Assembly: GCA_016214375.1 (NCBI GenBank)
Contig: JACROQ010000003.1
Location: 1-6,973, forward strand
Direction: 5' to 3'
DNA from: Nitrospirota bacterium
GTDB taxonomy: Bacteria > Nitrospirota > 9FT-COMBO-42-15 > HDB-SIOI813
DNA length: 6,973 nucleotides
Shown: in pieces, positions 1 through 5,430 of the stretch
Layout: each line of letters opens with the position of its first letter
Numbering within the stretch: the stretch's first letter is position 1
The notes under the pieces: generated by a model
Told to the model about the DNA's origin: nothing
Seen by the model: only the letters and a program-made list of their open reading frames with translations
Databases searched by the model: none
Position numbers and translations under genes: made by a program

Positions 1-640
1 TGCCGAATGTCACCCCAATCTCATTCAGCCTCCTGGCCTCACCTAACCGGTCTCCAATCTCCCTGTACATATCCAAAGACTTATCCCATTTCTCTACCAC
101 CGCATCATAGTCTTTATTTTTCATCGCATTCTTATAGGAATAGAAGAGGCGATCTGCATCTTTCTTTCTCCCCTGCTCCCTTTTAGACCACTCTTTATAG
201 TTCGCCACGAGATTTTCCAGTCTCTTATCAGAAAATTCAGTGCGGTATATGCCCGCCATCTTGTCGGAGATCCTGATCAGCCATGTCATCTCTTCGGGCC
301 TTACCTCGCTCGATGTGGCATAGGTGATCATGTTCACCAGCTCCTTTGAAACCGAGTTCTTGTTCTCTCTAACAAGACTTTTCATCGTTGCCTCATCATT
401 GGTCTCAAAAGCATTGATGAATGCCTGTCCCAGGTCTACTCTTTCTGCGGCGGGATTTTTCCTTAATGCAGTCTCTAAGTTTACCGTCAGTACCGTCCCA
501 AAGGCATCTCTCACGGCCAAGGCACCTGTGACAGGCCCTTTCTGCAATGCAGATGGCAGGTCGGTACCCAGGATGACTCCGCAAGCAACAAAGACAAGTA
601 ATAACTTTTGACTTTTTACTCTCAATTTGTTAGACTGCAT
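1..640 (-). CDS. Exported TPR-like repeat protein, N-terminal part (C-terminus beyond left edge)
   Basis: The minus-strand frame is open from ATG at 640 to the window edge (213 codons), so only the N-terminus is present. The start is supported by a purine-rich GGGGGGGAA tract just upstream. The N-terminus (MQSNKLRVKSQK, then LLLVFVACGVILG) looks like a signal peptide. Residues of about 60-150 are charged and helical, with no motif I recognise. From about residue 165 the sequence resembles a TPR helix pair of the NB-ARC-associated/Kinesin-light-chain type: 'YDAVVEKWDKSLDMYREIGD' followed by 'RLGEARRLNEIGVTFG'. The next repeat would lie outside the window. TPRs mediate protein-protein contacts; the partner is unknown. 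It is transcribed divergently from the cytochrome/thioredoxin cluster, so shared function is only suggested by proximity. Exported helical-repeat protein is well supported; specific function is not. Confidence 0.8.
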   Translation of the reverse strand, partial: MQSNKLRVKSQKLLLVFVACGVILGTDLPSALQKGPVTGALAVRDAFGTVLTVNLETALRKNPAAERVDLGQAFINAFETNDEATMKSLVRENKNSVSKELVNMITYATSSEVRPEEMTWLIRISDKMAGIYRTEFSDKRLENLVANYKEWSKREQGRKKDADRLFYSYKNAMKNKDYDAVVEKWDKSLDMYREIGDRLGEARRLNEIGVTFG

Positions 641-701
641 TTTCGTTCCCCCCCTTTTTATGCCCCCACATACCCCTGTAAATCTTAATTTATTTATCGG
701 A

Positions 702-730
702 GCATATAAAATATAACATATCATAAACAA
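702..730 (-). promoter_or_regulatory. Possible sigma70-like promoter for the minus-strand TPR gene
   Basis: In this very AT-rich stretch the minus strand reads TTGTTT (730-725) and, after a 16-nt spacer, TATATG (708-703). That is a weak -35/-10 pair about 65 bp upstream of the ATG at 640. Several alternative AT-rich -10 candidates overlap, so the exact boxes are uncertain. Confidence 0.25.
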
Positions 731-741
731 TTTAAAAAATC

Positions 742-757
742 TATGATATTTATCATA
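742..757. promoter_or_regulatory. Palindrome TATGATATTTATCATA, possible CRP/FNR-family operator
   Basis: A perfect 7-bp inverted repeat (TATGATA / TATCATA) separated by TT. It contains ATGAT-N4-ATCAT, one mismatch per half-site from the FNR consensus TTGAT-N4-ATCAA. It lies upstream of the minus-strand gene and abuts the left end of the foldback element. A redox or NO-responsive CRP/FNR regulator would suit a cytochrome locus, but AT-rich palindromes also arise by chance. Confidence 0.3.
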
Positions 758-759
758 TA

Positions 760-967
760 GAAAGGTGGGCTGATGTCCCTTCGCGACTTGCCGAGAGCAG
801 TTGGGCACCTGACTTCTAAACAATGGGCGAACAGGCGAGGGGCAGTGCTTGCATTGAGCGAAGCGAAAAAAGCCAGCCCGTTAGAGGCTGGAAGGCTTCC
901 CCACATGCGAGTCCTTAGATAGGTCAACTGCGAAGGCCAGGAGCGAAGGGACATCAGCCCACCCTTC
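760..967. repeat. 208-bp foldback element with 25-bp terminal inverted repeats (MITE-like or structured RNA)
   Basis: The ends 760-784 and 943-967 are inverted copies of each other with one mismatch in 25 bp; the shared core is GGTGGGCTGATGTCCCTTCG. Inside, further complementary segments nest in the same order: CAGTTG (798-803) with CAACTG (925-930), and ACCT (807-810) with AGGT (921-924). A local hairpin CCAGCC-CGTTAGA-GGCTGG lies near 873-891. The whole element would fold as one long stem with internal loops if transcribed. No transposase is present, and no clear target-site duplication flanks the ends. A minus-strand frame reads through it (721-1008), but I treat that frame as non-coding because it simply follows the inverted repeat. 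Non-autonomous mobile element, decayed IS remnant and structured RNA all remain possible. Confidence 0.6.
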
Positions 968-999
968 ACCGGGGCATTACCCATCTCCGGGTTAAGGAC

Positions 1000-1028
1000 T
1001 TGTACCAATCACTAAACCATGCTATGAT
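1000..1028 (+). promoter_or_regulatory. Possible promoter just upstream of the plus-strand cluster
   Basis: TATGAT at 1023-1028 matches the -10 consensus at 5 of 6 positions. TTGTAC at 1000-1005 sits exactly 17 nt upstream but keeps only the TTG of the -35 consensus. If used, transcription would begin a few bases before the ATG at 1040, giving a near-leaderless mRNA. That would fit the absence of a strong Shine-Dalgarno there (only a weak GATGGA at 1026-1031). Confidence 0.3.
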
Positions 1029-1039
1029 GGATTTCTCAC

Positions 1040-1516
1040 ATGAAGATGATTATACGTCGCCTTCTTCTGGTCATGGCAATCATCTTTTCTCTCCTTGGTG
1101 GCTGTGATACTCAAGAAGGCGCTGAAGGAAATAAAAGCCTTGAGATTAAAGGTAAGGTGATTGTTCTGAATTTCTGGGCCACATGGTGTCCACCCTGCAG
1201 GAAAGAGATGCCCCTCCTTGAGTCCACCTATAAAAGATACAAAGAAAAGGGGCTTGTCATCCTGGGGATAGATTACAATGAAGACAGGGAACGGGTCTTA
1301 AAGTTTACTCAAGAGATGGGGGTCACCTTCCCTATCATCCTGGATAAGGAACTCAAATTGACAAGGAAATATGGGGTGTTGTCCTTGCCGGCGACCTTCT
1401 TTATCGACAAGAAGGGGATCGTCAGGGATCAGCATAAAGGTGAAATCGTTGAAGAGATTATAGCAACAAAGGTAGAGCCCCTTTTATCAGAGAGCGGGCT
1501 TGAAGAAAGGAGATAA
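1040..1516 (+). CDS. TlpA/ResA-family thiol-disulfide oxidoreductase lipoprotein
   Basis: A 158-aa periplasm-facing thioredoxin-fold lipoprotein. Residues 1-22 form a lipoprotein signal (basic MIIRR, hydrophobic core, lipobox LLGGC with Cys22). The active site is NFWATWCPPCRKEMP with CPPC at 50-53; the cis-proline is Pro117 in SLPATFFID. Family members reduce disulfides in apocytochrome c or other exported proteins, taking electrons from CcdA/DsbD; a CcdA homologue lies at 2664. It ends 3 nt before the next gene, so the two are surely co-transcribed. The start at 1040 is chosen because it gives an intact lipoprotein signal; upstream ATGs at 1024 and 1027 are out of frame. Odd: the usual 'APDF' beta-hairpin that precedes the core in ResA/TlpA is missing; only about 14 residues separate Cys22 from the KGKVIVLNFW strand. 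Confidence 0.93.
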   Translation: MKMIIRRLLLVMAIIFSLLGGCDTQEGAEGNKSLEIKGKVIVLNFWATWCPPCRKEMPLLESTYKRYKEKGLVILGIDYNEDRERVLKFTQEMGVTFPIILDKELKLTRKYGVLSLPATFFIDKKGIVRDQHKGEIVEEIIATKVEPLLSESGLEERR

Positions 1517-1519
1517 ACT

Positions 1520-2053
1520 ATGAAAAGGCCAATCTTAATCCTTATCATTATTTTGATCCTGATAGCCGCTGGCGCCTTCTTTTTTACAAAAAGCGGTTAT
1601 AGCCAGAAGGTTATGGGGGAGATTAAGGCCAGAGGTCTTATGGAGTATACGACCGGGGAGGCCGTAGAGATGACCCTCAACAAATGCAGCCAGTGCCATT
1701 CTGTTGAGCAGATCAAGAAGTACTGTGACCGGTGCGGCCCTCCTTTTGTTGTCGTGGTCCATAACATGGCCAAACACGCCATCCCGATGTGGAGGGCTAA
1801 ATATCCCAAGAGTAAGATAAGCGATATCACGGATTCTCAGGCCGTAGCCATTGTCCAGGTATGGAATGGGACGATCGGCAATTGGGAAAAGGGTTGGAAA
1901 AGAGAAGACATGGAAAGGATGCTGGAAGGGAACCAGGCGCTCTTAAAGTTACTCCATACGCCGACTGAGAACAGAAAGATCGAAAAGGCCATCAGTAAAG
2001 AGGAGGTGTCTCCTGCTGAGAAATATCAGCGGGAAATGCTGAATATGAAATGA
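1520..2053 (+). CDS. Membrane-anchored monohaem cytochrome c, small
   Basis: A 177-aa protein with one N-terminal membrane anchor (about residues 4-23) and a short class-I-like cytochrome c domain facing the periplasm. The haem c site is CSQCH (56-60), with His60 as proximal ligand. Met83, in the 'VVVVHNM' segment, is the likeliest distal ligand by position relative to relatives with a W-x2-VV-x-x-M pattern; Met90 and the nearby His81 and His86 are alternatives. A second cysteine pair, CDRC (69-72), is followed by Gly rather than His, so it is not a standard haem site. The C-terminal 50 residues are charged and helical. The Shine-Dalgarno AAAGGAG (1506-1512) is strong and well spaced, fixing the ATG at 1520. 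It is co-transcribed with the TlpA-like gene 3 nt upstream. Electron-transfer partner unknown. Confidence 0.88.
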   Translation: MKRPILILIIILILIAAGAFFFTKSGYSQKVMGEIKARGLMEYTTGEAVEMTLNKCSQCHSVEQIKKYCDRCGPPFVVVVHNMAKHAIPMWRAKYPKSKISDITDSQAVAIVQVWNGTIGNWEKGWKREDMERMLEGNQALLKLLHTPTENRKIEKAISKEEVSPAEKYQREMLNMK

Positions 2054-2099
2054 ACTGTCATGAGCCAGAGGCTCACAAGGGAACATGAAAATTCAGCGT

Positions 2100-2243
2100 G
2101 TCACCCTGAGCCGAAGGCGAAGGGTCTGACGCACCGGGATCAATGGGGAAGCAGATCCTTCGGGCATTCGCCCTCAGGATGACACTTCGTGTCAGATTCT
2201 TCGCGGAGTTTACCCTGAGTATCGTCGAAGGGCTCAGAATGAC
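2100..2243 (+). repeat. Hairpin-rich intergenic repeat, copy A
   Basis: It starts with GTCACCCTGAGC and ends with the near-inverse GCTCAGAATGAC. It contains three consecutive hairpins: 2100-2130 (GTCA-CCCT / AGGG-TGAC arms around GCC-GAA-GGC), 2155-2180 (ATCCT..GGGC-ATTC-GCCC..AGGAT) and 2180-2194 (TGACAC-TTC-GTGTCA). The same sequence returns at 6318-6439. Compared with that copy, this one carries an extra stretch of about 25 nt (roughly 2205-2230), itself another 'CCCTGAG...GAAGGG' unit. Such repeats are dispersed in some bacterial genomes; a role in mRNA processing or partial termination is possible. Confidence 0.85.
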
Positions 2244-2254
2244 AGCAAAGTGAC

Positions 2255-2260
2255 AGAGGA
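2255..2260 (+). promoter_or_regulatory. Shine-Dalgarno AGAGGA of the broken TlpA gene
   Basis: AGAGGA lies 8 nt before the ATG at 2269. It falls in the conserved tail following repeat copy A; the same tail, with AGGGGA, precedes the TlpA gene at 6464. Confidence 0.6.
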
Positions 2261-2268
2261 ATTTTCAA

Positions 2269-2677
2269 ATGAAAAAATATCCAGTCAATAAGATCATCGT
2301 CCTTCTTGCGACCGGTTTAGTGCTGCGGGCCTTTTTCTACTATCATCCGCCTGTAAACACCCTTAAGGTGGGGGATGCAGCGCCCGCATTCGCCATTACC
2401 CTGACCGATGGCAAGACATTGAAATCAGAAGACCTGAAAGGGAAGCCGTTGGTCCTGTTAGAGTGACCTCAAGGATTTCGTCAAAAGACACCAGTTTACC
2501 TTTTATACCGGGGTGGACACCGCCGGAAAGGTCTCTGATGTCTTTGGGGTAATCACCACGCCAACTACAATCATTGTAGACAAGAACTGGAAGATCAGCG
2601 GCCTCATCGTCGGGCAGGTAAAGACCTTTCAGGCGATAGAGGAAAAGATCAGCGAGGCTGTTTATGATCGGGTATAA
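2269..2677 (+). pseudogene. Broken TlpA/ResA-family gene lacking the CXXC segment
   Basis: The first frame (2269-2466, 65 aa) encodes a membrane anchor (about residues 8-24) and the family's typical N-terminal hairpin: 'LKVGDAAPAFAITLTDGKTL', then LKGKPLVLLE, followed by TGA. In intact relatives this strand continues into NFWATWCxPC. Instead, one frame over (from 2465), the C-terminal half of the same fold resumes: DLKDFVKRHQFTFYTG, the cis-proline segment TTPTTIIVD and a final helix, ending at TAA 2675-2677. Compared with the genes at 1040 and 6464, about 40 residues including the catalytic cysteines are missing, and the reading frame shifts at the junction. I infer an out-of-frame deletion of roughly 120 bp. 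The C-terminal frame has no good start of its own and a stop at 2459-2461. Its end overlaps the next gene by 14 nt, as expected of a formerly intact operon member. An assembly error is the alternative. Confidence 0.82.
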
Positions 2678-3437
2678 TATTGTTGCTCATGCGGAAGACC
2701 TTGGGCATCACCATCATGTGACAGAGGCAATAGACCTGAACTTATTATCGAGTTATACAGGGGGAGTTCATAACCTCTTTTCCATCTGGTTTTTCTGCCT
2801 TCTGCAGATCAGCCCCTTCTTCCTTGCCTTTTTACTGGGTATTGCCTCTATAGACCCTCAAAAAGGGGGATGGCAGGGGATCAGGAAGGTCTTCCTGGCA
2901 GGGGTCTTAGCCCTCGCAGGCTTCTCTGTCATCTTTACGATTATTGGCGCCTCAGCCGCCTCCCCTGCTGTTATCCTCTACCGGTACCTCTCCCTCTTAA
3001 ATCAACTGGGCGGGGTCCTCATACTCCTGATGGGCCTGTTCTTCTTAGGGGTCTTTACCTTACCTGCGAATCCGGAGAAGGGGCCTCTCTGGACCGCCCT
3101 GTCCAGCATAGGTCCTGTGCTATTCGGGATGGCGCTCGCCTTTGCCTATAAGCCCTGTGTGACCCCTACCCTCTCGGAGATATTTAATTATACAAAGGAC
3201 CCTCAGAAGGTCAGTGAGGGGGCGGGTTTCCTTATAGCCTATTCAGCAGGTGTCTCCACGTCTCTCCTCTCTGTGGGGACCCTCCTTTCATCCTTTGTGC
3301 TTCTTTCAAAGAACAGAGGGGTGCGTAAGGGCATCCGGATTCTCAGCGGCGTCCTCCTCATCATGATGGGGATCATGATCCTGACAGACTGGATGGTGGC
3401 CTATAAAAGCCTCTTGGTAGGGAGGTTGGTACCGTGA
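2664..3437 (+). CDS. CcdA/DsbD-type transmembrane thiol-disulfide electron transporter
   Basis: A 257-aa polytopic membrane protein with six predicted membrane segments (about 37-62, 75-97, 109-133, 147-171, 185-212, 225-243), the size and layout of CcdA. The two redox cysteines align with the family: Cys45 in FFCLLQISPFFLAFLLG, matching the CVLPLVPGYLSFxxG motif with P to Q after the Cys, and Cys165 in YKPCVTPTL, matching the second PCxxP motif. CcdA passes electrons from cytoplasmic thioredoxin to periplasmic TlpA/CcmG/ResA proteins, which are encoded on both sides here. The N-terminal tail before TM1 is unusually histidine-rich (His9, HHHH at 15-18, His36). The start at 2664 has GAGG upstream and overlaps the relic of the preceding TlpA gene by 14 nt; the stop overlaps the next start (GTGA). 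Strong family assignment. Confidence 0.88.
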   Translation: MIGYNIVAHAEDLGHHHHVTEAIDLNLLSSYTGGVHNLFSIWFFCLLQISPFFLAFLLGIASIDPQKGGWQGIRKVFLAGVLALAGFSVIFTIIGASAASPAVILYRYLSLLNQLGGVLILLMGLFFLGVFTLPANPEKGPLWTALSSIGPVLFGMALAFAYKPCVTPTLSEIFNYTKDPQKVSEGAGFLIAYSAGVSTSLLSVGTLLSSFVLLSKNRGVRKGIRILSGVLLIMMGIMILTDWMVAYKSLLVGRLVP

Positions 3438-4192
3438 ACATTATGTTTTCCGGCATACTGTTGTTATTGATGCTATTCACGGCCGGAGGATGTGAAAAGT
3501 CCTCAAAGGTAGGCGATGTCTCCGCCCCTGACCTTAAGATTGGGCGGATGAAGGTGTCCATATGGCCTGAGTATGATACCGAGGGTGTCCTTGTCGTTTA
3601 TGAGGGGAAGTTCTATGACCGGGAACGCTTCCCGGCCAAGGCCGCCTTTGTACTCCCAAAGGGTGTGAGGGATCTGACCGATGCATGCAGCCTCTCTCCA
3701 AAAGGGGAGCATTTTTGCCAGTTGTATGAAGTATCGCAAAGGGGGGGGCGCTCTGAGGTCCTCCTCAAGCTTCCTTATCCTGACTTCTTTATAGATTTTC
3801 AATACAACCCCCTGAGCGGCAGTGAGAAAAGGGAGTTTAAATATGCCGTTTCATCCAAATACCCTATCGAATTATTAGAGGTCAACATCCAGCAGCCTCT
3901 CAGGTCCTCTGAGTTTAATATCACCCCTGCATCCTCAAAGGAATCAGAAGACAAGGGCTTCAGGTATCTCCACTACACCTACGAGGGACTCCCCCAGGGT
4001 AAGGAGATCCAGTTTAACATCTCTTATAAAAAACAGGATGCAAGACCCTCCGTGGATATTAAATCTGCCTCGATGGCCAACTCAGGCACATCCGGTTCAA
4101 ATAGGGGTTATATGATATTCCTGGCCGGGGGGATCCTTCTCCTGATCCTGTTGGGTTACTACCGGTACAGTGTAAATAGGAAAAAAGAATAA
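3434..4192 (+). CDS. Lipoprotein with beta-rich ectodomain and C-terminal membrane anchor, function unknown
   Basis: A 252-aa protein starting at GTG 3434, which overlaps the upstream stop by 4 nt and follows GGGAGG by about 9 nt; ATG 3443 is an in-frame alternative. Residues 1-20 form a lipoprotein-like signal (FTAGGC, Cys20). The ectodomain (about 38-200) begins with 'VSIWPEYDTEGVLVVYEGKF' and continues in short alternating strands, suggesting an Ig-like or beta-sandwich fold; Cys85 and Cys95 could form a disulfide. A membrane helix (about 226-243) with a basic cytoplasmic tail ends the protein. I recall similar 'WPEYD.PGVLV' proteins from bacterial cytochrome biogenesis neighbourhoods, but cannot name a family with certainty. 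Position between CcdA and the CcmH-like gene, with 4-nt overlap on one side and a 2-nt gap on the other, points to a role in the same envelope process, perhaps scaffolding. That role is inference. Confidence 0.8.
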   Translation: MNIMFSGILLLLMLFTAGGCEKSSKVGDVSAPDLKIGRMKVSIWPEYDTEGVLVVYEGKFYDRERFPAKAAFVLPKGVRDLTDACSLSPKGEHFCQLYEVSQRGGRSEVLLKLPYPDFFIDFQYNPLSGSEKREFKYAVSSKYPIELLEVNIQQPLRSSEFNITPASSKESEDKGFRYLHYTYEGLPQGKEIQFNISYKKQDARPSVDIKSASMANSGTSGSNRGYMIFLAGGILLLILLGYYRYSVNRKKE

Positions 4193-4194
4193 AA

Positions 4195-5430
4195 ATGGGA
4201 CTCGGTAAAAAAATAGGAATGTATTTCCTCTCAGTGGGTATTGTCACCCTCGGCATGTTTGTCAAGTATGCCTTCTGGCCTGCGGCAGAGGCAGGGACAG
4301 TCGCTGGGATATCTCATGACCTGGCGTGTCCATGCGAATGTCCCATGGTTTTAGAAGACTGTCACATGAGCTGCGGCCTTGAATGGAAAGACATGATCGG
4401 CAAAAAACTGAAGGCAGGGCTTACCAAGGAAGAGATCAATGAGTACTTCTTTAAACGGTATGGCGACGCGGCGATGCTGACACCCATCCAGAGGCTCCAT
4501 GGGAAGTGGTATCAGTTGACGAGAAAGGGATTTCCCGTCAGGGAGGGGTCCCTTCTGACAGGGATGGTGCTGGTCTGGGGCGGGATTGTTTATCTGATCA
4601 TGGGTATGATCCTCCCGAAGAAAAAGGGGCCGACGGCCTCTCTTTTCATCCTCATGCTGACAGGGATACTGGCCGGAACCGGGACCGGATGGGCAGAGGA
4701 GAAGACCCCGGCATTAGATATGGTACTGATCCCTGCCGGTGAATTTCTTATGGGGAGCAATGATTCTGAGATCAGGGATATGGTCCAACAGCATGGTGGA
4801 AAAGAGTCCTGGTTTGCGGATGAACGTCCTCAGAGAAAGGTACAAATCAAGTCCTTCTATATGGACCGGTTTGAGGTCACAGACCAGCAGTACAGCGCCT
4901 TTGATTCCTCTTTCCTCTATCCGGCGGATCGAAAGGCCCACCCTGTTGTCGGTGTCACATGGCAGAATGCCGCTGATTATTGCAAGTGGGCCGGCAAACG
5001 TCTTCCTACTGAAGAGGAGTGGGAAAAGGCGGCCAGGGGGACAGACGGCCGGATCTATCCCTGGGGCAATAGTTTTGATGCCGGCAAGGCAAACACAGTC
5101 GAGTCAGGCCGTGGAGGAAAGGCCAGGGTAGGGAGCTTTGAATTGGAATCAAGCGGCGCCCTCTTTCCAGGGGGTACTGTTGAGACCGGAAAATTCGCGG
5201 CCGGGGTCAGCCCCTATGGTATCTATGATATGGCGGGAAATGTGTGGGAATGGACCAATTCCTGGTATCACTCTGGTATCACTAAGGATAAAGGTCTCAG
5301 GGTCCTTAAGGGGGGCTCATGGATCAGCCCCGCCATCAGCAGCAGGGCGGCCCTGAGGCTCGGAGATGATGGGGCAGTAGTCTCTAACGATTATGGGTTC
5401 CGTTGTGCAAAAGATGCCGAAGTTCCTTAG
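4195..5430 (+). CDS. CcmH-like domain fused to a SUMF1/FGE-like (non-catalytic) domain
   Basis: A 411-aa single frame with two unrelated parts. Residues 1-100 resemble the CcmH/CycL/NrfF family of cytochrome c maturation: an N-terminal anchor (about 7-27), a cysteine cluster CPCECP (Cys45, 47, 49) with Cys56 and Cys60, then the typical helix pair 'LKAGLTKEEINEYFFKRYGD'. A membrane helix follows (about 119-141). Residues 142-167 look like a signal peptide (KKK, hydrophobic core, GTGWA). From 175 to 405 comes a complete SUMF1/FGE fold: MVLIPAGEFLMGS, RLPTEEEWEKAARG (269-282), YDMAGNVWEW, RVLKGGSW (369-376), YGFRC (400-404). The two catalytic FGE cysteines that follow GGS in true enzymes fall on Ser378 and Ser383, so formylglycine formation is unlikely. 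Other SUMF1-fold proteins (EgtB, PvdO, NirV) have different roles. The gap to the previous gene is 2 nt. An internal in-frame ATG at 4606 could start the second part separately. Confidence 0.85.
   Translation: MGLGKKIGMYFLSVGIVTLGMFVKYAFWPAAEAGTVAGISHDLACPCECPMVLEDCHMSCGLEWKDMIGKKLKAGLTKEEINEYFFKRYGDAAMLTPIQRLHGKWYQLTRKGFPVREGSLLTGMVLVWGGIVYLIMGMILPKKKGPTASLFILMLTGILAGTGTGWAEEKTPALDMVLIPAGEFLMGSNDSEIRDMVQQHGGKESWFADERPQRKVQIKSFYMDRFEVTDQQYSAFDSSFLYPADRKAHPVVGVTWQNAADYCKWAGKRLPTEEEWEKAARGTDGRIYPWGNSFDAGKANTVESGRGGKARVGSFELESSGALFPGGTVETGKFAAGVSPYGIYDMAGNVWEWTNSWYHSGITKDKGLRVLKGGSWISPAISSRAALRLGDDGAVVSNDYGFRCAKDAEVP

Noticed and set aside
810..930. Integron attC-like site inside the foldback element
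   Set aside because: TCTAA/TTAGA motifs and foldback structure recall attC, but proper RYYYAAC and GTTRRRY core sites are not present and there is no integrase or cassette array.
760..967. Riboswitch (cobalamin or cyclic-di-GMP type) upstream of the plus-strand cluster
   Set aside because: I looked for the conserved cobalamin and GEMM core motifs and did not find a convincing set; the structure is dominated by terminal inverted repeats instead.
721..1008. 95-aa minus-strand open frame through the intergenic region
   Set aside because: It lies almost entirely within the foldback element and follows its inverted repeat, has no supporting Shine-Dalgarno that I can see and no recognisable domain. 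It could be a remnant of an element-borne gene, but I cannot support it as a gene.
2061..2075. Hairpin TGAGCC-AGA-GGCTCA after the small cytochrome gene as an intrinsic terminator
   Set aside because: The 6-bp stem is followed by CAAGGG rather than a T-tract, so it does not qualify as a Rho-independent terminator; it is not conserved in the second spacer.
2461..2467. Possible programmed +1 frameshift (GAG TGA C) joining the two halves of the TlpA-like gene
   Set aside because: Slipping one base at TGA would reach the C-terminal frame, superficially like the RF2 gene, but the site lacks the slippery CUU codon and a close upstream Shine-Dalgarno, and the joined product would still lack the whole CXXC segment. 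Deletion is the simpler explanation.
4506..5356. Overlapping open frames on both strands within the CcmH-SUMF1 gene
   Set aside because: They are shadows of the real frame: low-complexity translations without domains, starts or ribosome-binding sites.
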